The position numbers and the translations under genes are program-made. 32,463 nucleotides of DNA from an uncultured Clostridia bacterium (GTDB taxonomy: Bacteria > Bacillota > Clostridia > Christensenellales > Aristaeellaceae): NCBI GenBank assembly GCA_946536315.1, contig CAMNEH010000020.1, positions 1-32,463 on the forward strand. Reading direction: 5' to 3'. The notes below the pieces were generated by a model, which saw nothing but the letters and a program-made list of their open reading frames with translations, had not been told where the DNA came from and did not search any database. Position 1 is the first letter of the stretch. Each line of letters opens with the position of its first letter. Of this stretch, positions 1 to 9,960 are shown piece by piece.

Positions 1-49
1 CCTCCCTTGATGGTGCCTATATTATATATCTAAGGTCAAAGAAAGTCAA
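1..49 (-). promoter_or_regulatory. Sigma-A promoter and RBS of a gene beyond the left edge
   Basis: Read on the minus strand, a -35 box TTGACT (plus positions 44-49) is followed after exactly 17 bp by a perfect -10 box TATAAT (21-26), and the window edge carries GGGAGG (1-6), a likely ribosome binding site. The gene it drives starts just outside the window. The CtsR-like operator at 34-50 overlaps the -35 box and the spacer, which predicts repression by blocking RNA polymerase. Confidence 0.8.
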
Positions 50-50
50 T
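34..50 (+). promoter_or_regulatory. CtsR-type heat-shock operator
   Basis: The sequence GGTCAAA-GAA-AGTCAAT matches the known CtsR direct heptad repeat (RGTCAAA, three-base spacer, RGTCAAA) except for the last base. It lies inside the promoter at 21-49. CtsR represses clpP, clpE, clpB, the ctsR-clpC operon and sometimes groESL in Bacillota, so the off-window gene is inferred to be one of the class III protein-quality-control genes. Confidence 0.65.
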
Positions 51-108
51 AGTTTGGAGCGATTTTTTTCTTGTTTTCTGTGACTTGATCCAATGAACAG
101 CCCCTGAC

Positions 109-2163
109 TCATGGATTGTCGCCGGACGGCTCCGCGGCGCCTGTACCGGCGACCCAGCCCATGAACAGCGCCCGGCCGTCCTCCGTTTCATCATCGGACA
201 GCAGCGCCATCACGCCGTTTTTGGCGGCCAGCGGCTGCATCCCCGCCAGGTCATCCCAGAACGGGTATTCGGTCAGGCGCAGATTCAGCGCCATATACTC
301 GTCTTCGCTCAAGTCCGTCATGGCGGCATAGACGATCAGGGTCACCGCCATGGCGTACGGCGCCTGTTCCTGAACGTCCGCGATCCAGACCTGCAGGATG
401 GCGGCGTCGGGCGATTCATTGGACAGCGTCGGACGGACCATGACGCTGTCGCCGACGACGGCGACCCACGCGCCGGTGTCCGGGTCCTGATACAGGCTGG
501 CGTCGAACATCCCGTCGAAATATTCCTGTGAGTAACGGTTGATCCTCTCCGCGAGCGCCGTGAGCGTCATGGCGCTGCCGGTGATATCCGGCAGTTCCCC
601 TTCGTCGGGCACGGTGGGCGCTTCTCTGTTATCCGGCGGCTCCAGCGCGGATACGGCGATCAGATGATGCTTTTCCGCCGTGTACGGGGACGAATAGTAT
701 GACTGGACCCACCTGTAGCCGCCATAGGCTTCCTCCGGCGCGTCCCCGCTGCGGCGCGTCGCCAGCCTGGTCCGCAGCACAGGATGGACGCTTTCGCCCG
801 CCAGCGACTCCGCCGCACACGAGGCCATGATCGCGACGTCGCCATACGCGCAGGCCGGATCGCTGCCCAGCGCCCTGGCCTCTGTCACCTGCGCGTCATC
901 TTCCGGCCCGTCCGTATAAACGATCAGATACGGGTGTTCCACGGATCCCGTTGAGAACAGCACACGCACCCAATGCCCGTCGGAAAAGAACGGCTCGCTC
1001 CAATATCCGCCGTCGAAGGCCGTTCCGTAGGCCCTGGAGGCGAACAGGGCTTCCATGCGTTGCCGGAACTCGCGATAGCTCACAGGCGCGGTCTGGGTAT
1101 CCACAGCGACCTCGGCGTCCGCCACCGCGGACGCCGGCGTGATCTCGACGGCGGCTTCATTGTCCATATGCAGGCGGCTCATGAACGCCGCGCCGTCCTC
1201 CGTGTCGGCCGCATAGACATACCATAAGCCGCCGGAGGTGATATACAGCCGGAGAAGCCAGCGCTGCCCATATTCGCCGAGGCGTTCTGTCAAAACGGAG
1301 GCAAATGAGAGCATATAGCCGTCGCCCAGCGAGAACAGCCTCGGCGAAAGCACCTCGCTGCCGCCCACCGCGGGGATCACCTTGTCTGCCGCGACCTTCA
1401 GGAGCTGGCGCCAGCGCTCGTTTTCCTCCTCCGGCAGGGTCACCCTGGCAGGGACGTACTGGACGGACAGATAGGACCAGTCTCCCGAGAAGGCCGCCAG
1501 CACCGTATAATCGTCCTCCTTCCGGACGAGCGGGGCATGCGGAAAAACGGCCGTCAGACCGGCGATATCCACCTTCTCATCGCCAACGGCCGCCGCCTCC
1601 TCCGTCATGCGCAGCGCGTCGCGCACCGACTCAAAATGCCCGCAATCCTCCATCGTCAGGCAATACGCCTTTCCGGCGCTGAGGACGCACTTGGCATGGT
1701 ATTGAACGCCCGGCGTATCCGGATAGGTGTAGTCATAGGTCAGGATGAGCCCGTCCTCGCCGACGGCCTTGGCTTTGATATGGGCCGTGCTCGCGCCGAA
1801 GGCGCTGAGCATCAACGTGGAATAGCGATAAAGCACCTGCGCCATCACGTCCCGGGCCTTCGCGTCCGGGTTGACGGCCCTGTAGGATTTCAGCCAGTCG
1901 CTGATATCCGCTGTCCGCAGCTGGAATTCCGCTCCGTCCTCCGCGCAGCTGCCGGCCAGCTGCACAGAATCCTTCCAGTATCCCGGACGGTCCTCGTCCT
2001 GCAAACGTTCGGCGAAGCCAGGCAGCGCGAAGGCCACGCCGTCCTTTTCGCCTTTGAACAGCGCCATGGCCTGCAAAGCGGCGTCCGTATTCTCTTCCGC
2101 GAAGGCCGGAAATACCGACAGGAGCAGGCAAATACACAGACAGCAGGAAAGCCGTTTTTTCAT
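109..2163 (-). CDS. Large secreted protein of unknown function
   Basis: A 684-residue protein with a clear Sec signal peptide: basic MKKR start, hydrophobic stretch to about residue 20, and a likely signal peptidase I site after AFA near residue 22. No further membrane segment is evident, so it should be released or stay in the envelope. The mature part is acidic and seems to hold several related alpha/beta modules: roughly residues 40-190 and 200-340 share a layout of a hydrophobic F/V-A-F/V start, an acidic stretch, and an amphipathic helix with a YxxYxxD-like end. Two further modules cover about 355-480 and 530-660. I do not recognise a named family; PsbP-like or DUF1795-like folds are possible. 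The ATG at 2163 has AAAGGA about 11 bases upstream. It appears to be a single gene. Confidence 0.85.
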   Translation of the reverse strand: MKKRLSCCLCICLLLSVFPAFAEENTDAALQAMALFKGEKDGVAFALPGFAERLQDEDRPGYWKDSVQLAGSCAEDGAEFQLRTADISDWLKSYRAVNPDAKARDVMAQVLYRYSTLMLSAFGASTAHIKAKAVGEDGLILTYDYTYPDTPGVQYHAKCVLSAGKAYCLTMEDCGHFESVRDALRMTEEAAAVGDEKVDIAGLTAVFPHAPLVRKEDDYTVLAAFSGDWSYLSVQYVPARVTLPEEENERWRQLLKVAADKVIPAVGGSEVLSPRLFSLGDGYMLSFASVLTERLGEYGQRWLLRLYITSGGLWYVYAADTEDGAAFMSRLHMDNEAAVEITPASAVADAEVAVDTQTAPVSYREFRQRMEALFASRAYGTAFDGGYWSEPFFSDGHWVRVLFSTGSVEHPYLIVYTDGPEDDAQVTEARALGSDPACAYGDVAIMASCAAESLAGESVHPVLRTRLATRRSGDAPEEAYGGYRWVQSYYSSPYTAEKHHLIAVSALEPPDNREAPTVPDEGELPDITGSAMTLTALAERINRYSQEYFDGMFDASLYQDPDTGAWVAVVGDSVMVRPTLSNESPDAAILQVWIADVQEQAPYAMAVTLIVYAAMTDLSEDEYMALNLRLTEYPFWDDLAGMQPLAAKNGVMALLSDDETEDGRALFMGWVAGTGAAEPSGDNP

Positions 2164-2218
2164 CTTCGGTCACATCCTTTCAGCGTCTGAACGACAGCCG
2201 GTTCTCTCAGTAGGCATG

Positions 2219-2425
2219 CTAGCCGGTGGCGAGCAGGGTATCGATGTCCATATAGGCGTTGCTCAGCGCCTCCTGGTGATCAACCAGATAATTGTCGTAA
2301 ATTTCCTGTGTGATGCCGCGCTCGTCCCATTCCCGGAGCACATCGCCGGTGGGGCGGTTTTTCGCGCAGGCGTAGCTTTCCAGCAGGAAAACAAAAAACT
2401 GATGCTCATCATCCATGTCATTCAC
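2219..2425 (-). CDS. DUF3791-type small protein
   Basis: A 68-residue acidic protein whose core, FFVFLLESYACAKN followed by a GDVL helix and the ending MDIDTLLATG, fits the DUF3791 family as I know it from Clostridia, where these proteins are encoded beside DUF3990, an ADP-ribosyltransferase-like protein, in what looks like a toxin-antitoxin module. Its start overlaps the end of the preceding DUF3791-like gene by 8 bases, so the two are probably translationally coupled. It is the last gene of the little operon that begins with the deleted DUF3990 gene at 2806. The antitoxin or immunity role is inference; the family is uncharacterised. Confidence 0.75.
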   Translation of the reverse strand: MNDMDDEHQFFVFLLESYACAKNRPTGDVLREWDERGITQEIYDNYLVDHQEALSNAYMDIDTLLATG

Positions 2426-2663
2426 CCCGAATATAGATCGAGTTGCGCGGGTCCCCGGTCACACGCTCCGCCTCCCACATGTCGAAGATGGCGTCGGCGG
2501 GGAGATCCGCCAGTCCCAGCTCCGCGTTTTCCGCCATGGCATGGGTCTTCGATGTGATGAAGGCGCGGATAGCGTCCATGGCGCTCATCCCGTATTTGTC
2601 GATGATGCGCCCGATGACCTGGCGGTCGAGGTAGTCCGTGACGAAATAAGGGGTTTTGGTCAT
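2418..2663 (-). CDS. DUF3791-like partner protein
   Basis: An 81-residue soluble protein: a helical segment YLDRQVIGRIIDKYGMSAMDAIRAF, then an acidic stretch and an aspartate-containing FDMWEAE segment. Proteins of this kind sit between DUF3990 and a second DUF3791 gene in Clostridia. Its ATG overlaps the stop of the upstream mini-ORF in an ATGA arrangement (2660-2663), and its own end overlaps the next gene by 8 bases, so three reading frames are tightly coupled. The 'KYGMSAMDAIRAFI' helix suggests a small helical DNA- or protein-binding antitoxin-like fold, but this is inference. Confidence 0.7.
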   Translation of the reverse strand: MTKTPYFVTDYLDRQVIGRIIDKYGMSAMDAIRAFITSKTHAMAENAELGLADLPADAIFDMWEAERVTGDPRNSIYIRGE

Positions 2664-2806
2664 ACGTATCTCACCTCGGCAAAACGCAGGAGCGCGATCC
2701 CGGCCTCGGTCCTGAAGGCAAGCTGATCCTTCATGCGCTGGGGAAGGAGGCGCTTCAGCAGGTTCGGCGCATGCACCGGTACGTTGCTTCCATGGTACAG
2801 GAGCAT
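2660..2806 (-). pseudogene. DUF3990 toxin-like gene with internal in-frame deletion
   Basis: A 48-codon reading frame too short for most gene callers. It begins MLLYHGSNVPVHAPNLL, which is the N-terminal motif of DUF3990 proteins (the YHGS motif carries the ADP-ribosyltransferase-type histidine), and continues directly into KRLLPQRMKDQLAFRTE and a final LLRFAEV, which matches the C-terminal end of the same family. Intact members are roughly 150-170 residues, so about 100-120 residues including the central GFY motif are missing while the frame is kept. A ribosome binding site GGAG lies 7-10 bases before the ATG, and the stop overlaps the next gene's start in ATGA. Loss of the middle should abolish catalysis. 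It may survive because translation through it is coupled to the two downstream genes. Confidence 0.7.
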
Positions 2807-2967
2807 GTCAGTTCCTCTCCTTTACGTGCGTTTCGATGCTCCGCAGCCATCCATCGTATTCAGGCACAAGCTTTCCGGCAGCTTTCGGTCAGCTGAGTCG
2901 ATCAGGCCCGGCGCACGCCTGCTGACACAGCTATGCCGGACAGCCTGTCCCGCTGTGGTTGTTGATC

Positions 2968-3008
2968 GCAAAAGCCCGGACGCCCTGCAGACAGGGAGCC
3001 CGGGCTGC
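2968..3008 (-). terminator. Rho-independent terminator after the YciI gene
   Basis: A GC-rich stem with outer arms AGCCCGGG and CCGGGCT and an inner CCCTG/CAGGG pairing begins four bases after the YciI stop codon and is followed on the minus strand by TTTT (plus positions 2970-2973). Confidence 0.7.
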
Positions 3009-3010
3009 CT

Positions 3011-3307
3011 TCATCTGACGTACTTCTCTCCGTTCACCAGCACGACATTGAGCGGCTCACAGGTGATGTCTTTCCACACGCCGGCAACGACGTAGGGTTC
3101 GTTGGCCAGGTACTCCTTCACGCCGGCCTCGTCGTCGAAATCAACGACCAGCGCGGAGCCCTTCAGCTTGCCCTGCGCATCGGTCAGGCCGCCGGCGCAC
3201 ACGATGTGCTTGCCCAGCTTCGCCATGCCCTCCAAATGCTGCGGCCGGACTGCCATCCGCTTGTCCAGCATGTTCGGGCCATCATAGGCTTTGATGATGA
3301 ATTGCAT
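3011..3307 (-). CDS. YciI family protein
   Basis: A 98-residue cytosolic protein of the YciI/muconolactone-isomerase-like ferredoxin fold. Family hallmarks are the MQFIIKAYDGPN first strand, the R-x-x-HLEGMAKL helix with the conserved histidine, the GGLTDAQGKLKGSALVVDF hairpin, and the EYLANEPYVVAGVWKDITCEP segment, in which the histidine or aspartate of some relatives is an asparagine. Members form dimers and have no agreed reaction; some act in dehalogenation or ring cleavage. GGAGG lies six bases before the ATG. The gene is monocistronic with its own terminator. Confidence 0.9.
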   Translation of the reverse strand: MQFIIKAYDGPNMLDKRMAVRPQHLEGMAKLGKHIVCAGGLTDAQGKLKGSALVVDFDDEAGVKEYLANEPYVVAGVWKDITCEPLNVVLVNGEKYVR

Positions 3308-3343
3308 GTTGCGCCTCCGTCAGGTTGACATAGTGATCCGCTC

Positions 3344-4092
3344 GTAACTATTCAGTCGTGCAGTAGAGTAGGACCAGTATCTGTCCTTTTCAGCACGGAA
3401 TCCCTGAGTCCGCCGATTTATTCGGCGGATGAGGCCGTAGGCCGAACCGTAGGGGGACGTATCCCGCCGCGCCCTGTGGGCGATGAAGGCGGGAGAAGTC
3501 CCAGTGAGCCACAGAGCATAGCTGGCGGCAGCCTGCTATGCGACAATGGCGAACTGAGGAGATGGGATGGGAGTGCCGAAGAGGACTTGGCGAGGGGAGT
3601 ACAGAGGGGGCGGCGGAGCCCGCCGCGTCCTGTGGACGATGAAGGCGGGTGGAGCCGCAATGAGGCACAGAGCATACCGTGCGCGGTGCGTGAGGCGCTT
3701 GCGCCCGCGGTGCGCGCGCGATTCCTGTTGCGACAATGCCGAATTGAGGAAACCCTCTGTTGAAATCCGCAGCGGCGGCGTGTACGGCGCGAGGACGAAA
3801 TCGCGTTAGCGATTTCTACTTTGCAGCTTTGCCGCCCGTGGGACGTATCCCGCCGCCGCCTGTGGCGGATGAAGGCGGGAGGAGTCCCAGGAGCATCTCG
3901 TGCGCGGTGCGCGAGGTGCTTGCACCCGCGGTGCGCGCGCGAATCAACACAGAGCATAGCTGGCGGCAGCCTGCTATGCGACAATGGCGAACTGTGGACC
4001 ACAGGTCCGACAGGAAACACCGTTGGGGGGTTCCGTAGGGGGGACGCGAGTCCCCCATGCGGTGACTGTTCAGTCTCCGACTGAACAGTCAC
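3344..4092. repeat. Composite repeat block bounded by imperfect inverted repeats
   Basis: This 750-bp gene-free block holds three copies of a composite module (about 3455-3556, 3611-3746 and 3840-3994). Each joins a CCCGCC...GATGAAGGCGGG hairpin to a module ending CGACAATGGCGAACTG. Two copies carry the same GCATAGC/GCTATGC hairpin (around 3517 and 3954) and two carry a long GC stem of GCGCGGTGCG type (around 3680 and 3902). The left end has GTAACTATTCAGTCG (about 3344-3358) and the right end reads GTGACTGTTCAGTCG on the opposite strand, two mismatches in fifteen. Open frames inside are low-complexity Arg/Pro/Ser shadows. It resembles a non-autonomous mobile or extragenic palindromic element; no transposase is present. 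Confidence 0.65.
4062..4092. repeat. Perfect 14-bp hairpin at the right end of the repeat block
   Basis: Arms GTGACTGTTCAGTC and GACTGAACAGTCAC pair perfectly around the three-base loop TCC. It ends ten bases before the stop codon of the coiled-coil gene at 4103 and could also end that gene's transcript, although no T-run follows. Confidence 0.85.
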
Positions 4093-4102
4093 ATCCGCTC
4101 GA

Positions 4103-4423
4103 TCATTCGCCCTTCAGAAACGCGACGAGCTCCTCCATGCTCTTGCCGCTGGCCTGGAAAGCCTCCAGCAGTTTGGCCTTGTCCTCTTCGGCCTTCCTGG
4201 CCTCAGCCTCAGCCTCTTCCCTGGCTTTCTGTTTGGCGGCGGCCTTATCAGCCTTGGCCTTTTCCCTGGCCAGCGCCTTCAGCTCGTCCTTCTTCGCTTT
4301 GAGCTGTTCACCGATCGCGGCGATCTCCGCTTCAACGGCAGCGATCTTTTCGGCAATCTGATCAACGTTCCCGATCACGGGCGCGGCAGTCTTCTTGTTC
4401 TTGCTTCCCTTCGGTCTTGGCAT
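4103..4423 (-). CDS. Small basic coiled-coil protein with AT-hook-like N-terminus
   Basis: A 106-residue protein. It starts MPRPKGSKNKK, a proline-arginine-lysine-glycine motif like an AT-hook and suited to the DNA minor groove. Residues about 18-90 are one long Ala/Lys/Glu-rich heptad coiled coil, and the end, ASGKSMEELVAFLKGE, forms a short amphipathic helix. Similar small proteins occur in Clostridia without a known role; a nucleoid-associated function is an inference from the AT-hook-like start. A strong ribosome binding site, AAGGAGG, lies eight bases before the ATG. No named family is assigned. Confidence 0.8.
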   Translation of the reverse strand: MPRPKGSKNKKTAAPVIGNVDQIAEKIAAVEAEIAAIGEQLKAKKDELKALAREKAKADKAAAKQKAREEAEAEARKAEEDKAKLLEAFQASGKSMEELVAFLKGE

Positions 4424-4468
4424 GATGACGACCTCCTTGTTGATTGTGGTATAAGCATCATAGCATAG

Positions 4469-5713
4469 TCACATGTGATGGTTGCGCGTCCTGTACAGCT
4501 TCGCCACGGCGCGGAAGAAGTGGTCGGACTTCCCGTTGCGCGCGGGGTGCCGGCTTTCGCGGTAATCGCGGATCACGGCGCTGTAGGCGTCGTAGGCGCG
4601 GCGGACGCTGTCGTCCCAGCTCAGGTAGAGCTCCGCCGCCGCATGCTCGCCCAGGGCGCGCATCGTTTCGGGATGATGGAGCATGTCCCGGCAGACCTGC
4701 GCCAGCTCCCCGGGGTCGGTCCCGACAGTCAGGCCGTTGCGCCCGTGCACGACGTCCTCCGCGGCGCAGCTGTCCCGCAGGGTGACGCTGGCGGTGCCGC
4801 AGGCGGCGGCCTCGTGGACGACCAGGCCGTTGGTATCATAGGAGGAGGGGAACAGGAACAGGTCGCTCCGCGTGTAGTACGCGCGGAGCTTTTCGCGGTC
4901 CTTGACGGCCGGCAGGAAGATGGTCCGGTCCCCCAGCCCGACGTCCTGCGCGTAGCGCACGATCTCGTCCTTGTCCATGCCGTCGCCGACAAAGAGCATG
5001 CGGAAGCTCTCCGTTTTGATCAGGCGCAGCGCGTCCAGCACCTGGCGGAGGCCCTTGTACCACATCATCCGCCCGATGAACAGGAAGACGGGCGTCTCCG
5101 CGTCGACCCCGATCTCGGCGTTCACCCGGCGCACCGCGTCCGCGGACGCCTCGCCGCGCGGCAGGTCCACGCCGTTGGGCATCACCAGGTATTCGCCGCG
5201 GTAGCCCAGCGCGCGCAGGCTGCGCCCCGCGCCCTGGCTGACCGTCCAGACCGCGTCCGCCGCCTCGACGTTCGCCAGGATGGCGCTGGTCGCCATGTCC
5301 TGCACGGTGGGCGAGGAGATGTCCTGCTGGATATCCACGTCAAACTTGGAGTGATAGGTCAGCACGATCGGGCGGTGCACCAGCTCGCGCACCGTGCGCG
5401 CCAGCACCATGGACATGATCGGGCAGTGCGCGTGAATGATGTCGATCGGCTGCTGGCGCAGGCGTTTGATGGTTTTGCTGTCAAACGGCATGCCCGCGCG
5501 GTAGCCGAAGGCGCGGGTCATGCTGACGCTGGGATAGCGCAGCACCGGATAGGGATATTTGTCCACGACCTTCGGGTAATAGGGCGTGCATACGCAGGCA
5601 TGCCCGAGGTCGCGCTCAATGATGTCCGCGTAGTTCCGAACGCAGTTCGCCACCCCGTCGATGACCGGCGGGAAGGAGTCGTTCATCAGGCAGACATTCA
5701 GGCCGTACTGCAT
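4469..5713 (-). CDS. Glycosyltransferase family 4
   Basis: A 414-residue retaining GT-B glycosyltransferase. The N-terminal Rossmann domain has the early glycine-rich loop (NDSFPPVIDGVANCV), the HAHCPIMS segment and LTYHSKFD. The C-terminal domain carries FIGRMMWYKGL, FVGDG, and the donor-binding SSYDTNGLVVHEAAACG motif. The first glutamate of the usual E-x7-E pair is an aspartate here, which is common in this subgroup. It lies nine bases downstream of glgP, with GAGGTG as its ribosome binding site overlapping the glgP end, so it is the third gene of the malQ-glgP operon. A glucan or glycolipid glucosyltransferase role follows from context; the acceptor cannot be told. Diacylglycerol glucosyltransferase is an alternative. 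Confidence 0.88.
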   Translation of the reverse strand: MQYGLNVCLMNDSFPPVIDGVANCVRNYADIIERDLGHACVCTPYYPKVVDKYPYPVLRYPSVSMTRAFGYRAGMPFDSKTIKRLRQQPIDIIHAHCPIMSMVLARTVRELVHRPIVLTYHSKFDVDIQQDISSPTVQDMATSAILANVEAADAVWTVSQGAGRSLRALGYRGEYLVMPNGVDLPRGEASADAVRRVNAEIGVDAETPVFLFIGRMMWYKGLRQVLDALRLIKTESFRMLFVGDGMDKDEIVRYAQDVGLGDRTIFLPAVKDREKLRAYYTRSDLFLFPSSYDTNGLVVHEAAACGTASVTLRDSCAAEDVVHGRNGLTVGTDPGELAQVCRDMLHHPETMRALGEHAAAELYLSWDDSVRRAYDAYSAVIRDYRESRHPARNGKSDHFFRAVAKLYRTRNHHM

Positions 5714-5722
5714 GGCGTCACC

Positions 5723-8061
<2,339 letters not shown>

Positions 8062-8065
<4 letters not shown>

Positions 8066-9534
8066 TCGTTCCTCCCGTATTCACTGTTCATCATCCGGAT
8101 ACGCTTGAGCAGGGTGTCGCTCAGGTCGCCCGGGCGCATGCGGTAGCGCCAGTTATTGCCGCCGACCGTGCCGGGGTAGTTCATTCTCGCCTCGTTGTCC
8201 AGGCACAGCCAGTCCTGCACCGGCGTGACCGCCAAAAACGCCGGCGAGCGCAGCGCGGTGCGGATCATCGTATCGCAGATGTCCTCGCCGGCCTTCATGC
8301 CCAGGATGCGCTGGGCATTCAGCCTCGCCTCGCGGTCGATGCGGTTGTACCAGCCCAGCACCGTGTCGTTGTCGTGCGTGCCCGTATAGACGACGCAGTT
8401 CTCCGTGATGTTGGCGGGATGATGCGGGTTGGATTCGTCGCTGTCCAGCCCGAACACCAGCACCTTCATGCCGGGGAAGCCGGTGTGCCGGAGCAGCTTC
8501 TTCACCCGCGGGCTGACCTCGCCGAGGTCCTCCGCGACGATGCGCAGCTCCGGCAGCGCGGCGCGCACCTTGTTGAAAAAGAGCATGCCCGCGTCTTTGA
8601 CCCATTTCCCGTTCCGCGCGTTTTCGGCGTCGGCGGGGATGGAGTAATAATTCGCGAACCCGATAAAGTGATCGATACGGATCAGGTCAAACCGCTCGCC
8701 GATCCCGCGCAGGCGGTCCAGCCACCAGTCGTAGCCGTGCGCCCACAGCCGCAGCCACGAGTACAGCGGGTTGCCCCACAGTTGCCCGTCCGCGGAGAAA
8801 TAGTCCGGCGGCACGCCCGCGACGCGCTTGGGGTTCAGGTCGCGGTCGACCTGAAAGTACTGCGGGTTCTGCCACACGTCCGCGCTGCCGGGGGCGACAT
8901 AGATCGGGATGTCCCCGAACAGCGTCAGCCCCTTTTCCCCGCAGTAGGCCTTGAACTCGGTCCACTGCCGGTCAAACAGGTACTGCACGAAGATGTGATA
9001 ATCGACCCGCGTTTTCAGCTCCGCCAGGACGCGCGCCGTGTCCGCGTTGTGGTCCTGCGGATAGCGCCGGGCGGATACCGGCCAGGCCTGGAAGGGCCCG
9101 AACCGCTCGACCAGCGCCTGATACTGCGCATAGGGCCGTACCCAGGCGTGGCTGTCCGCGAACCGCCCGACCTCCGTCCGCAGCGCGGGGTACGACGCCT
9201 CAAAGGCGCGGTTCAGGCAGGCGGTTTTGACCTTTTCCACCGCCTCGAAGTCCACGCGGGCCTCCGCCGGGGCCTCAAACGCCGCGTCCGCGGGGAGGAT
9301 GCCCTCCGACCGCAGCGCCGCCAGGTCGATCAGCAGCGGATTCCCCGCGAAGGTCGACGGGCTCTGATAGGGCGACGCGCCGTAGCCGGTCGGCCCGACC
9401 GGCAGCATCTGCCACACGCGGACCTGCGCCGCGCTCAGGAAGTCCGCCATTTCTCTCGCCGGCGCCCCCAGCGTGCCGATGCCCTCCGGCCCGGCCAGTG
9501 ACGTCAGATGCACCAGCATCCCGCTCTGCCGCAT
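8062..9534 (-). CDS. malQ: 4-alpha-glucanotransferase (amylomaltase)
   Basis: A 490-residue GH77 enzyme that transfers alpha-1,4-glucan segments between maltodextrins. The family signature SPYQSPSTFAGNPLL is at about residues 54-68. By alignment with Thermus amylomaltase the nucleophile is Asp288 (in RIDHF), the acid/base Glu335 (in VAEDLG) and the transition-state Asp388 (in GTHDND), all present and at near-identical spacing. It is the first gene of a malQ-glgP-glycosyltransferase operon. AAAGGA about 12 bases before the ATG is the likely ribosome binding site. The promoter at 9629-9657 lies about 95 bases upstream. No branching enzyme, ADP-glucose pyrophosphorylase or glycogen synthase is seen in the window. 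Confidence 0.97.
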
Positions 9535-9628
9535 ATTCGCTTCCCGTCCTTTCAGCCTTTTCCGGCCCGAATGACACAGCCTGCGCCCGGTCCCCCGACG
9601 TCAGCCGGACCAGACAGGCTGCGTGATT

Positions 9629-9657
9629 ATTGTAGCTTCTTTGCGAGGGATTGTCAA
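9629..9657 (-). promoter_or_regulatory. Promoter of the malQ-glgP operon
   Basis: On the minus strand a perfect -35 box TTGACA (9652-9657) and -10 box TACAAT (9629-9634) are separated by 17 bp. It is the only good promoter between the upstream small gene and malQ. Confidence 0.85.
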
Positions 9658-9692
9658 ATAGAGCCTGATTAGCGGGAAAGAGTCGAGGAATG

Positions 9693-9726
9693 AAAAATCC
9701 CGTCGGGGCGTTATGCTCCGGCGGGG
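9693..9726 (-). terminator. Terminator of the small gene at 9734
   Basis: Arms CCCGCCGG and CCGACGGG pair with one mismatch around a loop of about eleven bases and are followed on the minus strand by ATTTTT (plus 9693-9698). The stem begins nine bases after the stop codon. Confidence 0.65.
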
Positions 9727-9733
9727 CGAAGGT

Positions 9734-9940
9734 TCAGATCTGGTACCATCTCTGGCGGATGTATTCTCTTTGATCGTCGGGCAGGCCCTTGATCTGATAG
9801 ACCTCCTCCATTTTCCTGCCCTGCTGCTTGAACAGCTTGATCATCAGATCCAGGAAGCGCTCATCGGTGGAATCGATCGCGCCACCGGCGGCTTTGACGA
9901 TTTCTTCAAAAGACAGTTCGGACAGATTGGGGATTTCCAT
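9734..9940 (-). CDS. Small soluble protein of unknown function
   Basis: A 68-residue protein starting MEIPNLSELSFEEIV. The upstream in-frame ATG at 9958 is rejected because the strong GGAGGAG (plus 9948-9954) sits seven bases before the ATG at 9940. The protein has two or three predicted amphipathic helices, an alanine-glycine turn, and a tail rich in Arg/Gln/Tyr (REYIRQRWYQI). No signal peptide, membrane segment or known motif. It is monocistronic, with its own terminator at 9693. Confidence 0.7.
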   Translation of the reverse strand: MEIPNLSELSFEEIVKAAGGAIDSTDERFLDLMIKLFKQQGRKMEEVYQIKGLPDDQREYIRQRWYQI

Positions 9941-9960
9941 GATGTTTCTCCTCCACATAT

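Noticed and set aside
2826-2888. Short minus-strand open stretch ending IETHVKERN just before the DUF3990 remnant
   Set aside because: Only about 20 codons after a stop, with no start or ribosome binding site; it could be the end of a lost gene but nothing supports it.
3418-4092. Minus-strand open frames through the composite repeat block
   Set aside because: They encode Arg/Pro/Ser/His-rich repeats in several frames at once, which is what hairpin repeats give; no ribosome binding site or family.
4458-4475. Perfect palindrome CATCACATGTGATG near the end of the glycosyltransferase gene
   Set aside because: It overlaps the NHHM codons and stop of that gene and has no promoter in a convincing position beside it, so it is probably chance.
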